Part shown: in pieces, positions 20,127 to 27,499 of the stretch
Position numbering within the stretch: the first letter of the stretch is position 1
How the letters are laid out: each line of letters begins with the position of its first letter
NCBI GenBank assembly: GCA_028292405.1
Contig: JAQGMJ010000065.1
Location: forward strand, 1 to 54,003
Origin: Betaproteobacteria bacterium
Lineage (GTDB): Bacteria > Pseudomonadota > Gammaproteobacteria > Burkholderiales > JAEUOS01
Length of the DNA stretch: 54,003 nucleotides
Direction of reading: 5' to 3'
Notes under the pieces: generated by a model
Seen by the model: the letters and a program-made list of their open reading frames with translations, nothing else
What the model was told of the DNA's origin: nothing
The model's database searches: none
Made by a program: the position numbers and the translations under genes

Positions 20127-21688
20127 GCCGGCGGCAGTGGGCGCGCGAGTTCGCGCACGGTGGCTTCGAAAGCAGCGAAACGCTGGTCCAGCTTTTTCAG
20201 CTCCACGGCTTTTTCGGCATCGCCGAGAAAGGCGAAGCGAATACTGTTGTAGACGGTTTGCTTGAGCTCCGCATAGCTCGGCTTGTAGCGGCTGGCGTAG
20301 AGCAGGTATTCGCTGGAGAGATTGTTGCGCGACACGCCGGGGTCGTCGCTGGCGATGACAAAGGGCACGCCGTGGCGGCGGTAGACCTGCAGCGGGTGCG
20401 CTGCGCCCTTGACGCCGAGAATGAAAGCGTTGCTGGTAAGGCTGATTTCCACCGGGATGCGGCGCTCGCGCATCAGGCGCAGTAGGGCGGGGGCGTCGTG
20501 CTCATAGGTGATGTCCACGCCGTGGCCGATGCGCTGCGCGCCGCCGATTTCGACTGCCTCGCGGATATGGCTTTGCAGGCCTTCCGGCGGCACCATGCCC
20601 AGCGTCAGTTCGCCGGCATGCAGCGCCAGGCGCACACCAGGAAATTTCTGTTTGAGAAAGCCGAACATGCGCATGTGCAGGGTGTAGTCGCGCATCGACA
20701 CGTCCCAGTTTTCCGGGCCGACGATGTTAACCGCCACCAGCCTGCCGCCTGACTGTGTGGCGGCGAAGCCGGCGTACAGGCCGGCAAACACTTGCGCCGG
20801 CGGATTGTTGCGCGAGACGTAGGCCTGGAAGCGCAGCTTGAAGTTGTCGTCGTCGATGCCGGCAGCGGCCTCTTCCAGCACGCCCGAATAGCGGGTGATT
20901 TCGCCGGCGGTTTGCACGTCGCCCGCCAGCGCCTGGTACAGCGGCTCGAGCGCGCCGTTTACCTCGGCCGCACCCGCCGTGGAAGAGAGGGCGTCGACGC
21001 CCTTGCCGGCCTCGCCTTGATAAATCTCGCGGCGCGCGGGTGCGCTGCGCAGCATGGTCTCGATGTACTGCACATTCTCGGCGACGGCGCGCGCTTTCAA
21101 GCCGCGCAGGCCTTGGTTGTAGTTGTAGGTGGAGACCGGGCCAAAGTAGACGAAGGTGTCGAAGAACTGCTGGTCGGGCGCGGGCTGCGGGTGGCTGTGG
21201 TTGTCGTAGTCCTTGTCGGACCAGCGGCTCAGCAGGGCGCGATAGAACTCGCTGTTGCGCGGGTCGCGGATGGCAGCGGCGTCCAGGCACAGCGCGCTGG
21301 CGCCGGCCGGCAACTGCGCGCGCGGCCGGGTTTCGATGTGGAATTTTCCGGCGCCCGGTTCCGCGCTGTCTTCGCGATACACGCAATAGCCGGCCTGCCC
21401 GACCCAGTCGAGATAGGTTTCGGCGTAAATCGCGCCGGAGTAGTGGTGGTGCAGGTCGCCGCCCTTGGGCAGCAGGTTCATCAGCAGGCCGAGTTCGGCG
21501 AGGTCGGGCGCGGCCAGCAGGCCGGCGTAGTAGCGCGCGGTGACCGCGGCGCTGTCGCGTATGTCCGTGCGTGCATCGGCCTGCGTCGCGGTGTCCCGCG
21601 CCACGGCGGCAGGTGAAACGCCTGTCAGTGCCAGGGTGCAGGCGCAGAAGCCGGCATAAACCCAGGCACGGAGGAATTGTTTATACAT
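20111..21688 (-). CDS. Secreted adenosine deaminase-like amidohydrolase
   Basis: This 525-residue protein has an export signal (about residues 1-31) and the adenosine/AMP deaminase TIM barrel. The metal ligands and catalytic residues are visible as PKGGDLHHHYSGA, LHAGEL, RIGHGVD, VEISLTSN and ASDDPGVSRN, in the right order. The length and export resemble bacterial relatives of the secreted ADGF/ADA2 group rather than the 330-residue cytoplasmic enzyme. It would deaminate adenosine or a related purine nucleoside in the periplasm or outside. AAGGGAG precedes the start. It stands alone, divergent from the membrane-protein gene at 21771. Confidence 0.85.
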   Translation of the reverse strand: MYKQFLRAWVYAGFCACTLALTGVSPAAVARDTATQADARTDIRDSAAVTARYYAGLLAAPDLAELGLLMNLLPKGGDLHHHYSGAIYAETYLDWVGQAGYCVYREDSAEPGAGKFHIETRPRAQLPAGASALCLDAAAIRDPRNSEFYRALLSRWSDKDYDNHSHPQPAPDQQFFDTFVYFGPVSTYNYNQGLRGLKARAVAENVQYIETMLRSAPARREIYQGEAGKGVDALSSTAGAAEVNGALEPLYQALAGDVQTAGEITRYSGVLEEAAAGIDDDNFKLRFQAYVSRNNPPAQVFAGLYAGFAATQSGGRLVAVNIVGPENWDVSMRDYTLHMRMFGFLKQKFPGVRLALHAGELTLGMVPPEGLQSHIREAVEIGGAQRIGHGVDITYEHDAPALLRLMRERRIPVEISLTSNAFILGVKGAAHPLQVYRRHGVPFVIASDDPGVSRNNLSSEYLLYASRYKPSYAELKQTVYNSIRFAFLGDAEKAVELKKLDQRFAAFEATVRELARPLPPAKAGR

Positions 21689-21770
21689 TCGGCTCCCTTT
21701 ACGAATTCATGCCGGCGCAATTGCTTATAACGGGCATCGCCGCTGGCGGTGCGCCGCGGCAGGGGCGATA

Positions 21771-23213
21771 ATGCAACAGACCGCATGCCGGCGGCAAACA
21801 ATACGCTTGAACAACTATCACCGACTATACCCGGCCGCCGGGCTGGCGCTGGTCGTCAGCCTGGCGGCCACCGCGCTTGCCGACGGCTTTCACGTGCCCT
21901 ACGTGCGTCCGCTGGCGATCATCGCCCTGCTCACCGGCATCGGCGCGCTGGCGCCCAACCTGCCGCGCGCCGGCAAGGTGTTTGTCGGCACCGCGCTGGG
22001 CCTGATCCTCGTCACCTGGTTTACCGCCAAGGAGCCCGGCGCCATCATCTACGCCGCGCTTTCCCGCGGCGCCGCCTTCGCCGGGCTGATGACGGCGCTC
22101 GGCCTGATGCGCGAAGGCGCTTCCAACTCGCCGCTGGTGCGCGCCTGTGGCACCCACATGATCGCCCAGCCGCCCAAGCTGCGCTATGCGGCGCTGGCCG
22201 TTGGCGCCCACCTGTTCGGCCTGATCCTCAATCTCGGCGCCCTGGTGATGCTTTCCACCATGATCATGCGCGGCGCCACCGGCACCAGCGACGAGCGCCT
22301 CTCCGAGCTGCGGCGCCGCCGCGCGCTCACCGCCACCCTGCGCGGCTTCGCCACCTGTTCCACCTGGTCGCCGATGGCCATCACGCCGACGGTGGTGCTC
22401 TCCACCCTGCCGATGCTCAAGTGGGCCGACATCGTGCCCTACTCGCTGGCGCTGATGGCGATGTACCTGGTGATCGGCGGCATCTTCGACAATTTCGAAA
22501 CCCGCCACCTGGTGCGTGCCCTGCAGGGCACGCCGCGCGAGCCGGCGCCGGTCGGCGGCTGGGGCAAGCAACTGCGCCTGGTGGCCCTGGTCGGGGTGAT
22601 CCTCGCCTTCGTGATCGGCGCGGAATACTTGCTGCATGCGAACGTCACGGCGGCGGTCATGATCGCCACCCCGCCGGTGGGCGTGCTGTGGATGCTGATC
22701 CAGACCCGGCCGCGCCGTCGCGCCCTGCTGCTGTGGCTGCGCATCAAGCGCCTGGTGCTCTACCGCCTGCCGCGCGAAAGCCTGGAGACGGTGATGTTTT
22801 CCTCCTCCGGCATCATCGGCATCATGCTCTCGGCGCTGATCGAGCCGGCGTGGATCGTCGCGCTGACGCGGCCGATTCCGCCGCAGCTGGTGCCCATCCT
22901 GGTGTTCTGGGCGGTGATCGGCGCTGGGCAGATCGGCATCAGCCCGGTGGTCTCGGTGGTGGTGATCGGCGGCGCGCTCGGCGCCCCCGGCGTGGTGCCG
23001 GTGTCGCCCTACGCGATGGCGGCGGCGCTCACCGCCGGCTGGTCGCTCACCGTGGCCTGGTCGCACTTCACCGGTTCGGTGCTCACGGTTGCGCGCATCG
23101 GCGGCGTGCCGCCGCCGGTGGTGTCGCACGAATGGAATGGGCGCTACAGCATGGCGGCGGCGCTGGCTTCCTCGCTGTTCATTCTCGGCATCGCCTTCAT
23201 CAAGGCGCCATAA
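21771..23213 (+). CDS. Polytopic inner-membrane protein, unidentified permease-like
   Basis: This 480-residue, strongly hydrophobic protein has about 11-12 predicted membrane helices with a central charged loop (TSDERLSELRRRRALTATLRG, about residues 172-192). It also carries CSTWSPMAITPTVVLSTLP and GQIGISPVVSVVVIGGALG, re-entrant-loop-like stretches rich in Pro and Gly as in ion-transporter-superfamily carriers. It is not TctA: no TctA glycine motifs are evident. I do not recognise the family. It starts 82 bp from the divergent adenosine-deaminase-like gene, so purine product uptake or export is a possible role, but only by position. Confidence 0.75.
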   Translation: MQQTACRRQTIRLNNYHRLYPAAGLALVVSLAATALADGFHVPYVRPLAIIALLTGIGALAPNLPRAGKVFVGTALGLILVTWFTAKEPGAIIYAALSRGAAFAGLMTALGLMREGASNSPLVRACGTHMIAQPPKLRYAALAVGAHLFGLILNLGALVMLSTMIMRGATGTSDERLSELRRRRALTATLRGFATCSTWSPMAITPTVVLSTLPMLKWADIVPYSLALMAMYLVIGGIFDNFETRHLVRALQGTPREPAPVGGWGKQLRLVALVGVILAFVIGAEYLLHANVTAAVMIATPPVGVLWMLIQTRPRRRALLLWLRIKRLVLYRLPRESLETVMFSSSGIIGIMLSALIEPAWIVALTRPIPPQLVPILVFWAVIGAGQIGISPVVSVVVIGGALGAPGVVPVSPYAMAAALTAGWSLTVAWSHFTGSVLTVARIGGVPPPVVSHEWNGRYSMAAALASSLFILGIAFIKAP

Positions 23214-23229
23214 GCCGCGCTTGGCCGCA

Positions 23230-23691
23230 CTATTTCGCCGCGTCCTTGAGCGACTGGATGTCGATCTTCTGCATTTGCATCATTGACTGCATGGTGCGCC
23301 CGCCGCCGGATGACAGCAACTCGGGCAAGCCCGCGTAGTTGATCTGCCATGACAGGCCGAAGCAGTCTTTCAGCCAGCCGCAGCGGCTGTAGGAACCACC
23401 TTCGCCCAGCGCGGCCCACAGCCGGTCGATATCGGACTGCTCGGTGCAATCGACCATCAGCGAAAAGGCCTCGGTGAGCTTGTAATAGGGACCGCCGTTG
23501 AGCGCGTTGATGCGCTGGCCGCGCAGTTCGAAGGCGACCGACATGGCCAAGCCTTTCGGCTGCGGACCTGAATCGCCGTAGCGCGAAACGTGCAGGATGC
23601 GCGAATTTTCGAACAGCGATACATACAGGTTCGCGGCCTCTTCGGCCTGATTGTCGAACCAGAGAAACGGTGTGATGCTCTTGACGGTCAT
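23230..23691 (-). CDS. VOC-fold protein, PhnB/demethylubiquinone-methyltransferase-like (first)
   Basis: This 153-residue cytoplasmic protein has the vicinal-oxygen-chelate fold of the PhnB type: MTVKSITPFLWFDNQAEEAANLY, FELRGQRINALNGGP, FSLMVDCTEQSDIDRLWAAL and the closing CFGLSWQI. Such proteins are often misnamed 3-demethylubiquinone methyltransferases; no methyltransferase motif is present. The start at 23691 follows GAGG at 6-nt spacing. It is the last gene of the ArsR operon, 8 bp after the second VOC gene. Ligand unknown. Confidence 0.85.
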   Translation of the reverse strand: MTVKSITPFLWFDNQAEEAANLYVSLFENSRILHVSRYGDSGPQPKGLAMSVAFELRGQRINALNGGPYYKLTEAFSLMVDCTEQSDIDRLWAALGEGGSYSRCGWLKDCFGLSWQINYAGLPELLSSGGGRTMQSMMQMQKIDIQSLKDAAK

Positions 23692-23699
23692 GGCAAACC

Positions 23700-24113
23700 T
23701 CACATGGGTTTTTCGCAGTTGACCATCCAGGGCGTGCCGAAGCGGTCGATGCAGGTGCCGAAGCGCCTGGCCCAGAAGGTCTCGGCGATCGGCATGGTCT
23801 GGGTGCCGCCGGCGGCCAGCGCGGCGTAGATGCGGTCGGCTTCGGCCGGCTCGTCGACGCTGACGTTGATGTTGTAGCCCTGCGGCGCGCGGTAGTTCGC
23901 GGCGGGCGCATCCGACCCCATGATCACGGCGTCGCCCAGCTTCATGCGCGCATGCATGATCTTGCCGATGAAGTCCGGCGGACAGTGCTCGGCCATGGGC
24001 GTGCCTTCAGCCTTCATCATCGCGATGATGCTGCCGCCCAGGACCTTGGCGTAAAGGTTGAAGGCTTCTTCGCAGTTGCCGGAGAAATAGAGATAGGTGT
24101 TGGAAGTAATCAT
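23700..24113 (-). CDS. VOC-fold protein, PhnB-like (second)
   Basis: This 137-residue protein begins MITSNTYLYFSGNCEEAFNLY and contains GKIMHARMKLGDAVIMGSD, YNINVSVDEPAEADRIYAAL and a closing FGTCIDRFGTPWMVNCEKPM. These are the strand and helix landmarks of PhnB-type vicinal-oxygen-chelate proteins. It lies between the SRPBCC gene and the other VOC gene in the ArsR operon. The arrangement ArsR, SRPBCC, VOC, VOC is common in proteobacteria. The biochemical role is unknown; relatives include glyoxalase and bleomycin-resistance proteins. Confidence 0.85.
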   Translation of the reverse strand: MITSNTYLYFSGNCEEAFNLYAKVLGGSIIAMMKAEGTPMAEHCPPDFIGKIMHARMKLGDAVIMGSDAPAANYRAPQGYNINVSVDEPAEADRIYAALAAGGTQTMPIAETFWARRFGTCIDRFGTPWMVNCEKPM

Positions 24114-24159
24114 GGCTGCTTTCGTGTCGGAGGTTGAGAGGCGCGGCGTGCGCTTGTGG

Positions 24160-24654
24160 TCAATGTGCCGCCAAATACCGGTCGAGGCGGCCGAAGGTGC
24201 TGTTCCATCCTTCGGCATGTCCAGTGGCGCTTTGCGTGGAGGCAAGGCCGGCTTGCTCGAAATGCATCCGGGTGCCGCCGGATGCGGTCTCCTGCAGTAG
24301 CACGGTCACATGGGTTTGGACACCCGGCCCGTCCTCATGGTTCGTGCCCTCCCAGGCGAAGGTGAACTCCAGACGCTCGGGCGGCACGATGGCGAGGTAA
24401 TGACCGGATTGCCACAGGCAGTCGCTGCCTTGCTTCTCACGCAGGCAGGCGCGCCAGGCGCCGCCCACCCGCACGTCAGCCTGCACTTCGATCGCCGGCC
24501 AGTCCACCGGCCCGAGCCAGCGGATGATGGCGTCGGGCTCGGTCCAGGCGCGCCATACCTGTTCGCGCGCGACGGCAAAGTCGCGCACGATGCGCAGCGG
24601 TGGCGTAGGGCTGCCGGCGGCCTTGCCGCCGGGGTTGTCGCGCTTATCGGCCAC
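24160..24654 (-). CDS. SRPBCC (AHSA1/START-like) domain protein
   Basis: This protein of about 164 residues is a ligand-binding START-like fold, with LRIVRDFAVAREQVWRAWTEPDAIIRWLGP at the front, a hydrophobic-cavity beta sheet (LEFTFAWEG, THVTVLLQE) and the final helix TGHAEGWNSTFGRLDRYLAAH. The GTG at 24654 overlaps the end of arsR and has GGCGG upstream; an in-frame ATG at 24693 would overlap arsR by 50 bp and is less likely. Proteins of this kind are regularly encoded next to an ArsR regulator, as here. Ligand unknown. Confidence 0.82.
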   Translation of the reverse strand: MADKRDNPGGKAAGSPTPPLRIVRDFAVAREQVWRAWTEPDAIIRWLGPVDWPAIEVQADVRVGGAWRACLREKQGSDCLWQSGHYLAIVPPERLEFTFAWEGTNHEDGPGVQTHVTVLLQETASGGTRMHFEQAGLASTQSATGHAEGWNSTFGRLDRYLAAH

Positions 24655-24982
24655 GGCGCTTGCCGCCTTTCGGCGCTTCCAGGTAGGCCGCAAGGCGCTC
24701 GAAACTGCCTTCCCAGTGGTGGCGGCAACGCTCGATCCACTCGGTCATTTCGGCCAGCGCTTCGCCTTGCATACTGGCCGGGCGAACCGTGGTGCGCTGC
24801 CCGCGCGTCACCAGGCCGGCGCGTTCCAGAACGCCGAGGTGCTTGGCCACCGCCGGCACGGTCATGTCGAATGGCTTGGCGAGATCGCTGAGGGTTGTTT
24901 CGCCCAGCGCCAGGCGGGCGAGGATCGCGCGCCGGGTCGGGTCGGCCAAGGCGGCAAACTTGGCGCTCAGTAGGTCTGTCAT
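24644..24982 (-). CDS. ArsR/SmtB-family repressor without metal-site motif
   Basis: The 112-residue winged-helix protein reads MTDLLSAKFAALADPTRRAI, then LSDLAKPFDMTVPAVAKHLGVLERAGLV as the recognition region, and ends in a basic tail (GGKRRGR). The metal-binding ELCVCD motif of arsenic or zinc sensors is absent, so it should sense an organic ligand or act constitutively. It heads the SRPBCC and VOC operon and overlaps the next gene. Its start lies 3 bp from a perfect inverted repeat that covers the promoter, so it is probably autoregulated. Confidence 0.88.
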   Translation of the reverse strand: MTDLLSAKFAALADPTRRAILARLALGETTLSDLAKPFDMTVPAVAKHLGVLERAGLVTRGQRTTVRPASMQGEALAEMTEWIERCRHHWEGSFERLAAYLEAPKGGKRRGR

Positions 24983-24985
24983 GAT

Positions 24986-25042
24986 TAAACCATTTAGTAA
25001 ATATACCAAATGGTTTATATTACACGGCGATGCGGATGTCAA
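24986..25042 (-). promoter_or_regulatory. arsR promoter with overlapping operator
   Basis: On the minus strand, TTGACA (25042-25037), a 17-nt spacer and TATAAA (25019-25014) form a near-consensus promoter. A perfect 10-bp inverted repeat, TAAACCATTT (24986-24995) and AAATGGTTTA (25008-25017), covers the -10 box and transcription start. Binding of the ArsR dimer there would exclude polymerase. The leader would be very short. Confidence 0.85.
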
Positions 25043-25095
25043 GTCGATTTACCGCCTATGTTCCAGGGGGTTTGCGCGACGAACACGCAGAAACG

Positions 25096-25119
25096 CAACG
25101 GGCGCTTGCGCGCCCGTTG
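25096..25119 (-). terminator. Hairpin downstream of the amidohydrolase gene
   Basis: CAACGGGCGC (25096-25105) pairs perfectly with GCGCCCGTTG (25110-25119) over a 4-nt loop, 25 nt past the stop codon. Only CGTTTCTG follows on the minus strand, so it is an imperfect terminator or an mRNA-stabilising stem. Confidence 0.55.
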
Positions 25120-25144
25120 TAAAGTCGAAAAACCGAACTTGTGT

Positions 25145-26158
25145 TTACTGCGGCGGCAGGCCGAGAAAGCGCTCGGCGTTCTTTTGCATGATGGCGACGA
25201 AGGTCTCGTCGTCCAGCCCGGCGGCTTTCAGCGAGCCGACCGGGTCGGTGTCGCCCATGTTGAAGGGGTAGTCGCTGCCGATCATCAGTTGCGAAGCGCC
25301 GAAGCTGTAGATCAGGTGCTTCACCGCCTGCGGGTCGAACACCAGGCAGTCATAATAGAACTTGCGCGCGTATTCGCGCGGCGACTTGGGCAGGCTTTCC
25401 TTCGCCTTCGGGACGGCGTTCCAGCCGCGCACCAGGCGCGGCATCATCATGGCGAAGGCGCCACCGCCATGGGAGAAGGCGATCTTCAGGCCCGGCACGC
25501 GCTCGGCGATGCCGCCGGTGATCATCGAGGCAACGGCCAGGCCGATGTCGCCGGGGAAGGCGACGGCCTGCTCGGAAAAGGCGCCGACGATGCGGTCCTG
25601 CCCGGCCGGGCGCAGGGCGTGGACGAAAATGGCGGCGTTCATTTTCACGGCAGCGGCGAAGAAGGGTTCGAAGCGCGGGTCGCCGATGGAAACGCCGTTC
25701 ACATGCGAGGCGATTTCCACGCCCTGGAACTTCAGCGTGCCCATCACGTATTCCATTTCGCGGATCGCGGCCTCCACATCCTGCAACGGCACGCAGCCGA
25801 GACCGACGAAACGGCCCGGCGCCTGGTCGATCATCGAGGCGATCTGGTCATTCAGGAAGCGGACCATCACCTTGGCGTCGTCCAGCGGCAGCCAGTAGGA
25901 GAGCAACTCGGGCATGGGAGAGAGCGCCTGGCGGGTGACGCCGGCGGTGTCCATGTCGCTGATGCGGCGCGCCACGCTCCAGGAGCCGTCGGCCACGGTG
26001 CGATACACCTTGCCGGAGATCATCACATGGCGGTGGCAGGCGTGGGCCTCGGCCATCGACGGCCAAGGCACGTTGAGGTTGCGCCCGGCGTAAGCGGGAA
26101 AATTCTCCGGAACGATGTGGTTGTGGATGTCGGTACAGGTGCAGGCAGGAGTGCTCAT
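25145..26158 (-). CDS. Amidohydrolase-family decarboxylase-like protein (ACMSD superfamily)
   Basis: This 337-residue TIM-barrel protein belongs to the amidohydrolase-2 group that includes 2-amino-3-carboxymuconate-6-semialdehyde decarboxylase and gamma-resorcylate decarboxylase. Metal-ligand landmarks are DIHNHIVPENF near the N-terminus, FVHALRPAG, KIAFSHGGGAFAMMMPR and MIGSDYPFNMGDTDP with the catalytic Asp. The start at 26158 is supported by AGAGGAA. It is a single gene divergent from fmdB, with no catabolic partners nearby. Zn-dependent decarboxylation or hydrolysis of a small aromatic or muconate-type acid is expected. Confidence 0.82.
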   Translation of the reverse strand: MSTPACTCTDIHNHIVPENFPAYAGRNLNVPWPSMAEAHACHRHVMISGKVYRTVADGSWSVARRISDMDTAGVTRQALSPMPELLSYWLPLDDAKVMVRFLNDQIASMIDQAPGRFVGLGCVPLQDVEAAIREMEYVMGTLKFQGVEIASHVNGVSIGDPRFEPFFAAAVKMNAAIFVHALRPAGQDRIVGAFSEQAVAFPGDIGLAVASMITGGIAERVPGLKIAFSHGGGAFAMMMPRLVRGWNAVPKAKESLPKSPREYARKFYYDCLVFDPQAVKHLIYSFGASQLMIGSDYPFNMGDTDPVGSLKAAGLDDETFVAIMQKNAERFLGLPPQ

Positions 26159-26299
26159 GGAATTCCTCTGGAAAGGCCTCATCTAGCGGTCAAGCGCGAA
26201 GCGCGACATCTTACTCCGGGTTGGTTTTCGGCAGATACTGCAAGTGACGCTCCGTTGCGGAAAACGGGGTTTTACCTCTCGTTGGAGGGGTTTTCGCGC

Positions 26300-26305
26300 T
26301 ATAAT
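26300..26305 (+). promoter_or_regulatory. Candidate promoter -10 box for the fmdB-aspS operon
   Basis: TATAAT is preceded by GC, giving an extended-like context, 91 bp before the fmdB-like start. No good -35 hexamer is present at 16-18 nt. The remaining 26159-26396 region holds nothing else recognisable. Confidence 0.4.
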
Positions 26306-26396
26306 TGTAAGCTTTTGATTTAGAAGCCGATTTACAAGTTACCCTTGCTTTGCGCCGGCGAACCCGGCGCGCACGCAAATACCAGGTCCCATAGCC

Positions 26397-26825
26397 ATGC
26401 CTATCTACGCTTATCGTTGCGAAGACTGCGGTCACGCGCAGGATTTCCTGCAAAAAATGAGCGATCCGCTGATCGACACCTGTCCGAGTTGCGGGTCGAA
26501 GAATTTCAAGAAGCAGCTGACTGCCGCCGGCTTCCAGCTCAAGGGCGGCGGCTGGTACGTCACCGACTTCCGCGACAACGGCAAAAAGGACGCCAAGAAG
26601 GCGGCCGGCGAGGCGGCGCCCGCTACCGGCGTGGCAGCGCCTGCCACCAGCGGCTCTGAAGCCAAAAGCGACGGCGGCGGGAAAAGCGACTCAGCCGCCT
26701 CCACGCCCGCGCCGGCCGCGAGTTCCACCACTTCGTCCGGCAGCAGTGGTGGCGGTAGCGGTGGTTCGGGCAACAGCGGCGGTAGCACCCCGGCGGCGCC
26801 CGCCGGCGGCGCGAAGTCCGCTTAA
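26397..26825 (+). CDS. FmdB-family zinc-ribbon protein
   Basis: The 142-residue protein has an N-terminal zinc ribbon, MPIYAYRCEDCGHAQDF with a second knuckle CPSCGSKNFKKQL (Cys-x2-Cys twice), the FmdB/CxxC_CXXC_SSSS regulatory-protein signature. A C-terminal 85-residue tail is low-complexity, rich in Ala, Gly, Ser and Pro. Such proteins commonly precede DUF502 and aspS in Betaproteobacteria, as here (29 bp to the next start). A role in regulation or in metal handling has been suggested for the family but is not established. Confidence 0.88.
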   Translation: MPIYAYRCEDCGHAQDFLQKMSDPLIDTCPSCGSKNFKKQLTAAGFQLKGGGWYVTDFRDNGKKDAKKAAGEAAPATGVAAPATSGSEAKSDGGGKSDSAASTPAPAASSTTSSGSSGGGSGGSGNSGGSTPAAPAGGAKSA

Positions 26826-26854
26826 ACCGTACACCGCTTTTTCCTGGCGCCCCC

Positions 26855-27484
26855 GTGCTGAAAAAATACTTCATCACCGGCCTGCTGATCTGGCTGCCGC
26901 TCACCATCACTTTCTGGGTGATCCGCTTCATCGTCACGGCGATGGACGACACCCTGCCGTCGTGGATGACGCCTTCCTGGGTCGAGATCTACCATGTGCC
27001 GGGGTTTGGCCTGGCGATGGCGGGAGTAATCGTGCTGCTCACCGGTGTGCTGACGGCCAACATCGTCGGCGCTTGGCTGCTCAAGCTGTGGGAGGCGGTG
27101 CTCAAGCGCATTCCGATCGTCAGCACGATTTACTCCAGCGTCAAGCAGGTGTCGGACACGGTGCTGTCGCCCAACGGCCAGGCGTTTCGCAAGGCCGTGC
27201 TGGTGCAGTACCCACGCAACGGCTGCTGGACCATCGCCTTTGTCACCGGCAGTCCGGGGCCCGGCGTGGCCGAGCACCTGCCGGGCGAGCATGTCAGCGT
27301 CTACGTGCCGACCACGCCGAACCCGACTTCCGGTTTTTTCCTGATCCTGCCCAAGAGCGAGGTGATCGAAGTCGAGATGAGCGTGGACACCGCGCTCAAA
27401 TACATCGTCTCCATGGGCGTGGTCGCCCCGGGCGCGCCCGCCCGGGCAGCCGAGGTCGCGCGCCTTCCACAATCCGATATCTAG
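26855..27484 (+). CDS. DUF502 membrane protein
   Basis: This 209-residue inner-membrane protein starts at GTG and has two N-terminal membrane helices (FITGLLIWLPLTITFWVIRF, about residues 6-25, and GLAMAGVIVLLTGVLTANIVG, about 52-72). These are followed by IPIVSTIYSSVKQVSDTVLS and a C-terminal soluble domain with PTTPNPTSGFFLILPKSEV, all typical of DUF502. Function is unknown. It sits between fmdB-like and aspS, the usual betaproteobacterial order, and ends 15 bp before the aspS start. Confidence 0.9.
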   Translation: MLKKYFITGLLIWLPLTITFWVIRFIVTAMDDTLPSWMTPSWVEIYHVPGFGLAMAGVIVLLTGVLTANIVGAWLLKLWEAVLKRIPIVSTIYSSVKQVSDTVLSPNGQAFRKAVLVQYPRNGCWTIAFVTGSPGPGVAEHLPGEHVSVYVPTTPNPTSGFFLILPKSEVIEVEMSVDTALKYIVSMGVVAPGAPARAAEVARLPQSDI

Positions 27485-27499
27485 TTGTACCCTGAATCC

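Noticed and set aside
22184..22747. Minus-strand frames opposite the membrane-protein gene
   Set aside because: Antisense shadows of a hydrophobic protein; no start signals or domains.
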